Below are positions 1-7,102 of a stretch of DNA of 34,352 nt, in pieces. The notes under the pieces are model-generated. The model was not told the DNA's origin. It did not search any database and saw only the letters and a list, made by a program, of their open reading frames with translations. The position numbers were made by a program, and so were the translations under genes. This DNA is from Candidatus Nanopelagicales bacterium. Its GTDB lineage: Bacteria > Actinomycetota > Actinomycetes > S36-B12. Position 1 is the first letter of the stretch. Every line of letters begins with the position of its first letter. Location: the NCBI GenBank assembly GCA_018609125.1, contig JABAYF010000009.1, positions 1 through 34,352 of the forward strand, given 5' to 3'.

Positions 1-47
1 GGGGTGCCACTGACCGACGGAGTGTGGGAGGCAGGCGTTCGCGTGGT

Positions 48-587
48 CTAGGTCGGCAAAGCCGACAGCACCCGATCCAGTCGGTTGCCGGGGTCACCGG
101 CGAGATCAAGCCGGTTCCCCTCGGACAACTTTGGCCAGACGTGGGTGCCGATGGCACCATCGGCGGCCAATGCATAGGCCTGACCATCGCGTTGACCTCG
201 ATCCGATGCCCAGCCCACGTCAGGGCGACACCACACGATGAGGTCATAGGTGGCTGCATCGGCAAGTCCATCGACGAGGAGATCGTGGTTGTCGAAGTAC
301 AGGAGTGAATACACCGCTGTCATCACCGGCAGCGGGTCGGCCACGATTGCCGGTGTCTGCACGTGGGCAGCTGCCCGCAGCACCGTGTTCATGGTGGCTT
401 GCTGGGTCAAAAATATGCCCTCTTGGTCAGCCAGTGAGGGCACTCGACCAAAGGTGGTCACGAACTCGCGCAGGTATTCCTCACCGATGAACGCAGGAAT
501 GGCATTGGCGAGTTGCTGAGCCAGTGTCGTTTTTCCGGTGCACTCACCACCAAGGAGACCGATGCGGAAAGGGGCTCCTTGGGTCAC
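48..587 (-). CDS. NadR-like AAA ATPase / ribosylnicotinamide kinase-type protein
   Basis: A 179-residue P-loop kinase. The Walker A motif GGECTGKTT lies at residues 13-21 and matches the GGESSGKS type of the ribosylnicotinamide kinase domain of NadR. Further NadR-like features are EEYLREF near residue 36 and YDLIVWCRPDVGW near residue 114. NadR kinase domains phosphorylate nicotinamide riboside to NMN with ATP in the cytosol; the NMN adenylyltransferase domain of full NadR is absent, so this would be a stand-alone kinase. The start is GTG at 587, whose GTGA overlaps the stop of the upstream DUF6159 gene, so the two are probably co-transcribed and translationally coupled. The family call is fairly secure; the substrate is inferred, since related AAA_28 proteins have other or unknown substrates. 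Confidence 0.75.
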   Translation of the reverse strand: MTQGAPFRIGLLGGECTGKTTLAQQLANAIPAFIGEEYLREFVTTFGRVPSLADQEGIFLTQQATMNTVLRAAAHVQTPAIVADPLPVMTAVYSLLYFDNHDLLVDGLADAATYDLIVWCRPDVGWASDRGQRDGQAYALAADGAIGTHVWPKLSEGNRLDLAGDPGNRLDRVLSALPT

Positions 588-1426
588 TTGCGCGTTTGAA
601 TGGCCGCAGCGAGATCGTTGCTGGCAAAACCGCCCAGCGCCTGATCGTCATGGGCGTAGCGGAACAGCACCACGCTGAACACGCCACGCATCATCGACAG
701 CAGGAGTGATCCGATAATGAAAATGATGACACCCACGACCGCGATGGCGATGCCGGCCGCATCAACATTGGATGACATGAGATAAACGCCAAGCACGATG
801 AAAACGAGCGCGGGAAGAAAGGTGAACAGTGCGATGCGTCCACCAATGCGCACGCCGCCGAAAACCTGGAGGCCCCAACGCTTCTGCACCAATTTACGCG
901 AGAGGTTGATTGCGTGAATTGGGCCGGCAGAATCAAGCATGATGTAGGGCAGAGTGAAAAAGTTCACGATGCGCCAAACCACCAGAATTCCGGCCGCCGC
1001 AATATTACGGACCACGCCGGCGGCACCGCTGCTGTCGCCGCGAACCAGTGAAGCTACGCCATTGACGAATAACGCAACGATGGCCCAACCCATCAGTGGG
1101 AAGAAGCGACCCAGGGCAGTGCCGAGGCCGTAGCCCACCCCGCTGGGGCGACCAGCCAGCTGGGCATCTGTGGCAGCAACGAGAGCACCCGCGGTGAAGG
1201 TGAGTGCCAGCGGCGTAACGATGACACCCAGCACCGCCAACACGATGGCCAAGGCAGCAGTACCGGCTGCCAGCGCGATAGCAGCCGGAACCCAAAAGAC
1301 AACCAGGGGAATCAGCGCGAAAATGAAGCCCAAAACCGGAAAGGTGAGCAGGTAGCGATTCTCACCCACGATTTTCCATGATTGATCGGTCAGTTGTCGC
1401 GACTGTTTCCATCGAGAATTGGCCAT
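584..1426 (-). CDS. DUF6159-type multi-pass membrane protein
   Basis: A 280-residue integral membrane protein. Hydrophobic segments lie near residues 27-47, 50-82, 108-126, 142-165, 195-217 and 224-258, giving about six to seven TM helices. The N-terminus (residues 5-30, with SWKIVGENRYLLTFP) resembles DUF6159 proteins, whose function is unknown. The ATG start at 1426 is preceded, with a 6-nt gap, by a TAATTT hexamer on the minus strand and no Shine-Dalgarno sequence, which suggests a leaderless message. It is the first gene of a two-gene minus-strand unit with the NadR-like kinase and is divergent from the beta-oxidation operon. No catalytic residues are evident. Confidence 0.7.
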   Translation of the reverse strand: MANSRWKQSRQLTDQSWKIVGENRYLLTFPVLGFIFALIPLVVFWVPAAIALAAGTAALAIVLAVLGVIVTPLALTFTAGALVAATDAQLAGRPSGVGYGLGTALGRFFPLMGWAIVALFVNGVASLVRGDSSGAAGVVRNIAAAGILVVWRIVNFFTLPYIMLDSAGPIHAINLSRKLVQKRWGLQVFGGVRIGGRIALFTFLPALVFIVLGVYLMSSNVDAAGIAIAVVGVIIFIIGSLLLSMMRGVFSVVLFRYAHDDQALGGFASNDLAAAIQTRK

Positions 1427-1432
1427 GGCGTG

Positions 1433-1438
1433 AAATTA
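1433..1438 (-). promoter_or_regulatory. candidate -10 element (TAATTT) for the DUF6159 gene
   Basis: On the minus strand TAATTT ends 6 nt before the ATG at 1426. There is no Shine-Dalgarno sequence in between, so transcription would start at or next to the ATG. No convincing -35 element is visible. Confidence 0.45.
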
Positions 1439-1451
1439 GCAGTGACCCCCC

Positions 1452-1480
1452 TTGAAACACCGGTTACCCATGAGTAGCCT
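1452..1480 (+). promoter_or_regulatory. candidate sigma70-type promoter of the fadA-fadB operon
   Basis: A TTGAAA hexamer (1452-1457) and a TAGCCT hexamer (1475-1480) are separated by exactly 17 nt. The predicted transcription start is near 1487, giving a leader of about 55 nt that contains overlapping inverted repeats (1490-1509) and the ribosome binding site of fadA. This TTGAAA also opens a longer TTG-initiated reading frame of the thiolase, which I consider spurious. Confidence 0.45.
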
Positions 1481-1489
1481 AGGAGTTGA

Positions 1490-1509
1490 CACTTGCTCAA
1501 TAAGTGAGC
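1490..1509 (+). promoter_or_regulatory. overlapping inverted repeats, candidate operator of the fad operon
   Basis: Two interleaved inverted repeats share this 20-bp site: CACTT (1490-1494) with AAGTG (1502-1506), and GCTCA (1495-1499) with TGAGC (1505-1509). It lies just downstream of the predicted transcription start, where bound repressor would block transcription. The TetR-type gene that closes the operon (start 4968) is the obvious candidate ligand, by analogy with TetR-family regulators of fatty-acid degradation. No binding data exist in the sequence. Confidence 0.4.
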
Positions 1510-1541
1510 GCCGACCAGGCCCGCCAGCAAAGGAGTCCGAC

Positions 1542-2753
1542 ATGACCGAGGCCTATATTTATGAAGCCATCCGCACCCCGCGAGGTCGCGGCAAAGCTAA
1601 CGGATCCCTGCATGGGGTGAAGCCGGTGAGCCTCGTGACCGGGCTCCTCAATGAACTCCAGGCCCGCCACCCAGGTCTGGATCCGGCAAACATCGACGAC
1701 GTCGTGCTCGGCTGCGTTACCCCGGTGGGCGACCAGGGTGCTGACATTGCCAAGACGGCCGCAATCGCCGCAGGCCTTCCCCCTACCGTGGCCGGTACGC
1801 AGATCAACCGTTTCTGCGCCTCAGGGCTTGAGTCGATCAACATTGCCGCCCAAAAGGTACGGGCCGGCTGGGATTCCCTCGTCGTTGCCGGTGGGGTGGA
1901 GTCGATGAGTCGTGTTCCCATCGGAAGTGATGGCGGGCCATGGGCGATGGATCCAGAAACCGCGTACGACTCCTACTTTGTGCCCCAGGGCATCAGTGCT
2001 GATCTCATTGCCACCATTGAAGGCTTCACTCGCGACGATGTCGATGCGTATTCAGTGCGGTCGCAAGAGCGCGCTGCGGCAGCCTGGAGCGGTGGACACT
2101 TCACCAAGTCGTTAGTGCCTGTCCGTGACAGCAATGGCGTCATCATTCTTGATCACGACGAACACATGCGCGCTGAAACCACCATGGAATCCCTGTCTAA
2201 GCTGTCCCCCGCGTTTGCGGCCATGGGCGACATGGGTGGCTTCGACGCGGTCGCGTTGCAGAAGTTTCACTGGGTGGAGCGCATCGACCATGTGCACACA
2301 GCAGGTAACTCTTCGGGCATTGTGGATGGTGCCGCACTGGTCCTGGTGGGTAGTGAAGAGGCCGGCCGCATCGCTGGACTCACCCCGCGCGGGCGCGTTG
2401 TGGCCACCGCGGTGAGTGGCGATGACCCGACCATTATGCTCACCGGCCCCACGCCGGCTACGCACAAAGTTCTTGCTGCAGCGGGCCTTACGCCCAAGGA
2501 CATCGATGTCTGGGAACTCAACGAAGCATTCGCTGCGGTGGTGTTGAAGTGGATGAAGGACTTCAATCTCGATATCGAACAGGTCAACGTCAACGGTGGT
2601 GCGATCGCCATGGGTCACCCCCTCGGCGCCACCGGCACGATGATCACCGGCACCGTGCTTGACGAACTTGAGCGCACCGGCGGCCGCTACGGCCTCATCA
2701 CCCTGTGCATCGGCGGCGGTATGGGCCTGGCCACCATTATTGAGCGGATCTGA
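1542..2753 (+). CDS. fadA: acetyl-CoA C-acyltransferase (3-ketoacyl-CoA thiolase)
   Basis: A 403-residue thiolase that cleaves 3-ketoacyl-CoA with CoA in the last step of beta-oxidation (reversible with acetyl-CoA). The nucleophile is Cys92 in NRFCASGLE; the other catalytic residues are His359 in [15 protein letters not shown] and Cys389 in LCIGGGMG; the NEAFA motif is at 327-331. The ATG at 1542 is chosen because AAAGGAG (1529-1535) lies 6 nt upstream and the protein then begins like the family ([13 protein letters not shown]). An in-frame TTG at 1452 would add 30 residues with no family similarity and overlaps the predicted promoter. fadB follows after 14 nt, forming the usual two-subunit beta-oxidation complex. 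The product is the trifunctional-type FadA or a close acetyl-CoA acetyltransferase; chain-length preference cannot be read. Confidence 0.93.
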   Translation: MTEAYIYEAIRTPRGRGKANGSLHGVKPVSLVTGLLNELQARHPGLDPANIDDVVLGCVTPVGDQGADIAKTAAIAAGLPPTVAGTQINRFCASGLESINIAAQKVRAGWDSLVVAGGVESMSRVPIGSDGGPWAMDPETAYDSYFVPQGISADLIATIEGFTRDDVDAYSVRSQERAAAAWSGGHFTKSLVPVRDSNGVIILDHDEHMRAETTMESLSKLSPAFAAMGDMGGFDAVALQKFHWVERIDHVHTAGNSSGIVDGAALVLVGSEEAGRIAGLTPRGRVVATAVSGDDPTIMLTGPTPATHKVLAAAGLTPKDIDVWELNEAFAAVVLKWMKDFNLDIEQVNVNGGAIAMGHPLGATGTMITGTVLDELERTGGRYGLITLCIGGGMGLATIIERI

Positions 2754-2767
2754 GGAGACTTCACGCA

Positions 2768-4945
2768 ATGAACAACATGATTACCTGGGATCGCGGAACA
2801 GACGGTGTCGTCACCCTCACGATGGACGAGCCCGGTGCCAGCGCGAACACCATGAACGACGTGTTCATCTCTTCTCTAGAGCAAACACTGGATCGGATCG
2901 AGGCGGAGAAGGAGGACATCACCGGAGTTGTCATCACCAGCGCGAAGAAGACTTTCTTCGCCGGTGCTGATCTCAACCTCGTTATTCAAGCCACACCCGC
3001 CGACGCGCAGCGACTCGAATTAGAAACCGCTCGCATCAAAAAGGCACTGCGGCGCCTAGAAACGTGCGGTAAGCCCGTTGTTGCCGCGATCAATGGTGCC
3101 GCACTCGGTGGCGGTCTAGAAATTGCGCTCGCCTGCCACCATCGCATTGCGGTCGACGCTCGCGGAAGCGAAATCGGTTTACCTGAGGTGTCTCTAGGCC
3201 TGCTGCCGGGTGCCGGTGGCGTCGTCCGTACCGTGCGCATGTTCGGATTGCAAAAGGCGCTCATGGAGGTGCTGCTGCAAGGCCAGCGCCGCAAGCCGGC
3301 AAAGGCGGCAGAGGTAGGTCTCATTAGCGAGGTCGTTGCTGATCCGGCGGTCATGATGGCCAATGCCAAGACCTGGATCGCGGCTAACCCCGAAGCAGTG
3401 CAGCCCTGGGATGCCCCCGGCTACAAAATGCCCGGCGGCACACCGTCACAACCCAAGCTTGCGATGATGCTGCCGGCGTTCCCGGCAAACCTGCGCAAGC
3501 AGATCAAGGGCGCACCCATGCCCGCACCTTTGGCCATCATGTCGGCTGCGGTTGAGGGCGCACAGGTTGATTTCGCAACCGCTGAAAAGATTGAGGGCCG
3601 CTACTTCGTGAGCCTGGCTATCGGTCAAACAGCCAAGAACATGACGCAAGCGTTTTTCTTTGACCTGCAACACATCACCAAGGGTGGAGCTCGTCCCGAT
3701 GGCTTCCCGCGCTACACCGCGGTCAAGGCTCTGGTAATGGGCGCGGGCATGATGGGCGCCGGTATCGCTTACGTGTGCGCCCGTAACAACATTGAGGTCG
3801 TGCTCGTCGATACCACCCTCGCGGCGGCCGAAAAGGGTAAGGCCTACTCCCAGAACCTCCTCGATAAGGCTGTGTCCCGCGGACGCATGACCGAGCAGGC
3901 GCGCAATGACATTTTGGCCAGAATTCACCCATCCGACACCGTCGAAGACGGTGAGGGCGCCGATCTTGTTGTCGAGGCGGTGTTTGAAAGCCAGGAATTG
4001 AAGACCGAGGTCTTCGGCCGGATCGAACCTGTTGTGGCCGCTGATGCACTGCTCGGCTCCAATACTTCCACGCTGCCCATCACCGGGTTGGCCGATGGGG
4101 TAAAGCGCCAGGAAGATTTCATTGGGCTGCACTTCTTCTCACCGGTGGACAAAATGCCGCTATTGGAAATCGTGGTGGGTGCAAAGACCTCCGACGCCGC
4201 CATCGCTAAGGCGCTGGATTTCGCCGCGCAAATCAAAAAGACCCCGATCGTGGTGAACGATTCTCGTGGTTTCTTCACCTCCCGCGTGATCGGTACCTTC
4301 ATGGGCGAAGCGGTGGCCATGCTCGCCGAGGGCGCGCCGGCACCCTCCATCGAACAGGCGGGTTTGCAGGCCGGGTACCCCACCGGCCCGTTGGCACTGT
4401 TCGACGAGGTCAGCCTCACCCTGGGTCGGCGCATCCGCGAAGAAGGTCGCGTCGCGGCCAAGGAAGCTGGGCAAGATTTTGCCGAGCACCCGTCGTTTCC
4501 CGCCATTGACAAGATGGTGGTGGAGTTCGAGCGTGGCGGCCGAGCAGCGGGTGCGGGTTTTTATGAGTACGCCGACGGCAAGCGGCTGGGCCTGTGGGAT
4601 GCCCTCGGTGAACACTTCGGCGGCGACAACATGACGATGCCCTTCATCGATATGAAGGAGCGAATGCTCTTCGCCGAAGCTATCGAGAGCATAAAATGCC
4701 TTGATGAAGGTGTTCTTCGGTCGGTCCCCGAGGCCAATATTGGCTCGATTTTCGGTATTGGTTTCCCGCCGTGGACCGGTGGTGTGCTGCAGTACGTGAA
4801 CGGCTACGTAGCACCCGATGGCACGGTCAGTGGACCGGTCGGATTCGTGGCTAGAGCGCGTGAACTTGCCACTGTCTACGGCGATCGATTCACCCCACCC
4901 GCATCCGTGGTGGCCCTGGCTGAATCAGGTGGCCGCTACTCCTAA
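2768..4945 (+). CDS. fadB: 3-hydroxyacyl-CoA dehydrogenase / enoyl-CoA hydratase (FadB/FadJ type)
   Basis: A 725-residue bifunctional enzyme for the two middle steps of beta-oxidation. Residues 1-200 are a crotonase domain with the catalytic glutamates Glu118 (GGGLEIAL) and Glu140 (GLPEVSLGL). The NAD-binding domain starts near 320, with GAGMMGAGIA at 325-334; the catalytic His455 sits in GLHFFSPVDKMP, and NDSRGFFTSR follows near 500. The C-terminal helical 3-HCDH domains fill residues 505-725. Length and order match FadB/FadJ alpha subunits. A GAGGAG Shine-Dalgarno (2752-2757) overlaps the fadA stop and precedes the ATG. FadA is expected to form the beta subunit. Acyl-CoA dehydrogenase and acyl-CoA ligase are not in the window. 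Confidence 0.95.
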   Translation: MNNMITWDRGTDGVVTLTMDEPGASANTMNDVFISSLEQTLDRIEAEKEDITGVVITSAKKTFFAGADLNLVIQATPADAQRLELETARIKKALRRLETCGKPVVAAINGAALGGGLEIALACHHRIAVDARGSEIGLPEVSLGLLPGAGGVVRTVRMFGLQKALMEVLLQGQRRKPAKAAEVGLISEVVADPAVMMANAKTWIAANPEAVQPWDAPGYKMPGGTPSQPKLAMMLPAFPANLRKQIKGAPMPAPLAIMSAAVEGAQVDFATAEKIEGRYFVSLAIGQTAKNMTQAFFFDLQHITKGGARPDGFPRYTAVKALVMGAGMMGAGIAYVCARNNIEVVLVDTTLAAAEKGKAYSQNLLDKAVSRGRMTEQARNDILARIHPSDTVEDGEGADLVVEAVFESQELKTEVFGRIEPVVAADALLGSNTSTLPITGLADGVKRQEDFIGLHFFSPVDKMPLLEIVVGAKTSDAAIAKALDFAAQIKKTPIVVNDSRGFFTSRVIGTFMGEAVAMLAEGAPAPSIEQAGLQAGYPTGPLALFDEVSLTLGRRIREEGRVAAKEAGQDFAEHPSFPAIDKMVVEFERGGRAAGAGFYEYADGKRLGLWDALGEHFGGDNMTMPFIDMKERMLFAEAIESIKCLDEGVLRSVPEANIGSIFGIGFPPWTGGVLQYVNGYVAPDGTVSGPVGFVARARELATVYGDRFTPPASVVALAESGGRYS

Positions 4946-4954
4946 CGCGGTCGT

Positions 4955-4978
4955 CACCCGCTCCCGCATGAGCGGGTG
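4955..4978 (+). promoter_or_regulatory. perfect 9-bp inverted repeat across the TetR start codon
   Basis: CACCCGCTC (4955-4963) and GAGCGGGTG (4970-4978) are exact reverse complements separated by 6 nt. The ATG at 4968 begins in the loop and ends at the first base of the right arm. As RNA this would sequester the start; as DNA it could be an autoregulatory operator. There is no T-run, so it is not a typical intrinsic terminator for fadAB. Confidence 0.5.
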
Positions 4979-5540
4979 CGATCGCCGTCGTCAACTCGTG
5001 CAGATCGGCTGGCAACTACTGCAAAACCAGCCGATCCACGAGCTGGCTCTCGATGAGGTGGCCGCTGCCGCTGGCATCTCTCGTTCCCTTCTTTTCCACT
5101 ATTTTCCCACCAAGGGCGACTTCTATGCCGCCGTCGTGGAAGCTGCGGGTGCGCGCATGCTCAAACCCGTTCGAGTCACCGGCAGTGACACTCCTGAGCA
5201 GCGTGTACGCGTCCTCATCGAGGGATTTATCCGGCTCGTGGAGCGCAACCGAGTGGGCTACACCTCGTTGGTGCGAGGTGCCGGTGGCGGTGACGTTCGC
5301 GTTGTTGATGCGATGGCGCGCGTACGTGATTCGTTGGTGCCGCGGTGGCTGTCAGCAGCCGGCATCAGTGATGTATCGACACCGGAAACTGAACTCACCC
5401 GCCTCGTTGTTCGAGGGTGGTTGGTTGGGATGGAAGAAACTGTTTTGGCGTGGAACCCCCAACGTGTCGCCCGTGATGTATTAATCGATCATCTCGTGCG
5501 GTCGTTTTTCGCTGAAATTGAGCTTGCTGCGACGTCGTAG
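4968..5540 (+). CDS. TetR-family transcriptional regulator
   Basis: A 190-residue TetR-type repressor. The N-terminal helix-turn-helix spans about residues 28-47 (LDEVAAAAGISRSLLFHYF), followed by the usual PTKGDFY segment; the C-terminal ligand-binding part has no recognisable ligand signature. The start is placed at ATG 4968, which lies in a 9-bp hairpin 22 nt after the fadB stop. An in-frame GTG at 4929 inside fadB would add 13 residues and is possible. The position directly behind fadA-fadB suggests it controls beta-oxidation, probably with an acyl-CoA as inducer; this is inference from context. The reading frame is open further upstream within fadB, but those residues do not look like TetR. 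Confidence 0.88.
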   Translation: MSGCDRRRQLVQIGWQLLQNQPIHELALDEVAAAAGISRSLLFHYFPTKGDFYAAVVEAAGARMLKPVRVTGSDTPEQRVRVLIEGFIRLVERNRVGYTSLVRGAGGGDVRVVDAMARVRDSLVPRWLSAAGISDVSTPETELTRLVVRGWLVGMEETVLAWNPQRVARDVLIDHLVRSFFAEIELAATS

Positions 5541-5543
5541 CAA
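5524..5543 (+). repeat. near-perfect 20-bp palindrome at the end of the TetR gene
   Basis: The arms TTGCTgCGACG and CGTCGtAGCAA mirror each other with a single mismatched pair; the TetR stop codon (5538-5540) lies inside. There is no following T-run. It may be a transcription pause or a binding site, or may have no function. Confidence 0.35.
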
Positions 5544-5592
5544 CGCACAGATTGCACCCGTGTGGCAGCGCCGATTTTTGTTGGCAGCCCAG

Positions 5593-5598
5593 TAGCGT
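5593..5598 (+). promoter_or_regulatory. candidate -10 element (TAGCGT), leaderless start
   Basis: TAGCGT is followed by exactly 6 nt and then the ATG at 5605. No Shine-Dalgarno sequence is present. The spacing equals that seen at several other starts in the window. Confidence 0.4.
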
Positions 5599-5604
5599 CG
5601 ACCC

Positions 5605-6024
5605 ATGACCGAGCAAGACCTCTCACACCTGTCCGGTGTGTCAGGTGCTGCCCGCTTCATTCGCATCGTGCTTGGTCTCGGTGCACTGCTCTTTATCGTC
5701 TCCGGTATCGCATTGCTGATCGCACCGTCCCTGCTGGCCGAACAACTAGGCCTCGAGGCACTCGCCGACACCAATTGGACTCTGCAAATGCTGGGTGCAG
5801 CACTCATTGGGCTCAGCGGTCAGATGTGGTTGGTGCGCCGCGCTCCCGATCATCCCGTGCTCGGCAGCGCCGTGGTCATGTTGGTCGCCGGTGGCCTCAT
5901 GGTGGTGCTCACCCTCACCCTGCCCGGCCCGTGGACCATCCTGCGCTGGGTCTACCTGGGCGTTGGCGTCATCTTCTGGCTGACGTATGCACTCCTTGTC
6001 TGGAGCAGTCGCCGCCGAACCTAG
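5605..6024 (+). CDS. four-TM membrane protein of unknown function
   Basis: A 139-residue integral membrane protein with hydrophobic segments near residues 20-42, 58-77, 86-106 and 112-133 and a basic C-terminal tail (SSRRRT). I do not recognise a family and see no conserved polar residues inside the membrane segments that would suggest transport. It is a monocistronic plus-strand gene after the TetR regulator and has its own candidate leaderless promoter. Its TAG stop and the TAG stop of the convergent Nudix gene share the same CTAG (6021-6024). Confidence 0.7.
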   Translation: MTEQDLSHLSGVSGAARFIRIVLGLGALLFIVSGIALLIAPSLLAEQLGLEALADTNWTLQMLGAALIGLSGQMWLVRRAPDHPVLGSAVVMLVAGGLMVVLTLTLPGPWTILRWVYLGVGVIFWLTYALLVWSSRRRT

Positions 6025-6527
6025 ACCGATGAGGGGTTGTCGTACAGCGCGAGTAGCCGGGGAAGTAGTTCGGCGAAGGGCGCGAAGAGTGGAATGTGAG
6101 GCAGGTCATCGCGTCGCCACCACCGGGCCTCATCGTTTTCAGGCGACAGGGTGGCCTCGTAGTGAGGTTGCTCGGCAACGTCGGCGCAGCAGGTGTGGTA
6201 ACTCCAATCGCCGGGTGCAACTGCATCTTCTAACACCCCTACGAGGGCGAAGCCGTTGGGCACCCCACCGATTTCTTCGTCGAATTCACGGAGCGCAGCC
6301 GTGACCGGGTCTTCATGGGAGTCGATAGCGCCACCGGGCACCGACCATTCGCCATTGCCCCGATGCACCCAGGCTGCACGCTTGGCCAGTAAGAACCATT
6401 CAACGCCGTCGGAATCAGTGTGGCGCAGTAAGATTCCGGCGGCTCCAAAACGGCCCCAAAAGACCCGCCCGTCGTCGAGTTTTACCCAGCCATCACCGGA
6501 TCCGGGCGCATGATTGCCAACGGTCAT
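6021..6527 (-). CDS. Nudix hydrolase
   Basis: A 168-residue Nudix-family pyrophosphohydrolase. The Nudix box begins at the second Gly of PGGAIDSHE and continues to REFDEEIGG, fitting G-x5-E-x7-R-E-U-x-E-E-x-G, so the metal-binding glutamates are present. The N-terminal part (WGRFGAAGILLRH) and the segment WSYHTCCADV fit the beta strands of the fold. The substrate cannot be read; NTPs, oxidised nucleotides and nucleotide sugars are all possible. It starts at ATG 6527, 4 nt after the stop of ppa, so both are probably one transcription unit. The pairing of a pyrophosphate-releasing or related hydrolase with inorganic pyrophosphatase is suggestive only. Confidence 0.88.
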   Translation of the reverse strand: MTVGNHAPGSGDGWVKLDDGRVFWGRFGAAGILLRHTDSDGVEWFLLAKRAAWVHRGNGEWSVPGGAIDSHEDPVTAALREFDEEIGGVPNGFALVGVLEDAVAPGDWSYHTCCADVAEQPHYEATLSPENDEARWWRRDDLPHIPLFAPFAELLPRLLALYDNPSSV

Positions 6528-6531
6528 GGAC

Positions 6532-7032
6532 TTAGGGGTGCGGCTTCTCGTTATGACGCGCCCACGAGCGATGAATTTCAGCCTCCGCGTCCTCGCGGCC
6601 GACCCAGTTCGCGCCCTCTACTGACTTTCCGGGCTCGAGGTCTTTGTAGACCTCGAAAAAGTGCTGAATTTCAAGTCGATCAAATTCTGCCACGTGATAG
6701 ATGTCTCGGACATGCTCTAGTCGAGGGTCTCCCACGGGCACGCATAGGACCTTGTCGTCGCCGCCTGCCTCATCGGTCATGCGGAACATGCCCACGGTGC
6801 GACAGCGCACTACGACACCGGGGAAGGTTGCTTCCTGGACGAGAACAAGGGCATCAAGGGGGTCGCCGTCGAGGCCGAGGGTGTCGTCGATGTACCCGTA
6901 GTCGTGGGGATAGCGGGTGGCGGTGAACAGCATTCGGTCGAGGCGGATGCGGCCACTTTCGTGGTCCATCTCATACTTGTTGCGGCTACCGGTCGGGATT
7001 TCGACGGTGACGTCAAATTCCAGGGGTGTCAC
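6532..7032 (-). CDS. ppa: inorganic pyrophosphatase (family I)
   Basis: A 166-residue soluble pyrophosphatase that hydrolyses PPi to two phosphates with Mg2+. Family I motifs are present: [11 protein letters not shown] near residue 11, [24 protein letters not shown] at about 41-64 (with the metal-binding aspartates of DGDPLDAL), and DIYHV and [13 protein letters not shown] in the C-terminal half. Length matches the actinobacterial enzyme. The GTG start at 7032 has a strong AGGAGG Shine-Dalgarno 4 nt upstream. It is divergent from dacB, with a 70-bp shared upstream region that holds an 18-bp inverted repeat, and is followed closely by the Nudix gene. Confidence 0.96.
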   Translation of the reverse strand: MTPLEFDVTVEIPTGSRNKYEMDHESGRIRLDRMLFTATRYPHDYGYIDDTLGLDGDPLDALVLVQEATFPGVVVRCRTVGMFRMTDEAGGDDKVLCVPVGDPRLEHVRDIYHVAEFDRLEIQHFFEVYKDLEPGKSVEGANWVGREDAEAEIHRSWARHNEKPHP

Positions 7033-7045
7033 TGGTCCTCCTTGG

Positions 7046-7063
7046 ACTAGGCCGTGACCTAGT
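7046..7063. promoter_or_regulatory. inverted repeat between ppa and dacB
   Basis: ACTAGG (7046-7051) and CCTAGT (7058-7063) are perfect inverted repeats with a 6-nt spacer, in the 70-bp region between two divergent genes. The position would suit a regulator acting on one or both promoters. A TAGTGT hexamer (7060-7065) overlaps the right arm on the plus strand and could be a -10 element for dacB. Confidence 0.35.
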
Positions 7064-7102
7064 GTTCTGCACGTGCGTCGGGGCGAAGGAGGTGTCTAGG
7101 TA

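Noticed and set aside
1-47. A gene at the left edge
   Set aside because: The 47 bases before the NadR-like stop carry no supportable feature; the plus-strand frame starting at 24 is antisense to that gene.
1452-1541. TTG-initiated N-terminal extension of the thiolase
   Set aside because: The 30 extra residues do not resemble thiolases, the TTG is part of a -35-like hexamer, and a good Shine-Dalgarno serves the ATG at 1542.
2112-2768. 218-residue minus-strand open frame opposite fadA
   Set aside because: It lies entirely antisense to a thiolase with complete catalytic motifs; the translation is rich in His and Arg and has no family features.
3446-4132. 228-residue minus-strand open frame opposite fadB
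   Set aside because: Shadow of a conserved gene in GC-rich DNA; no start signals or recognisable motifs.
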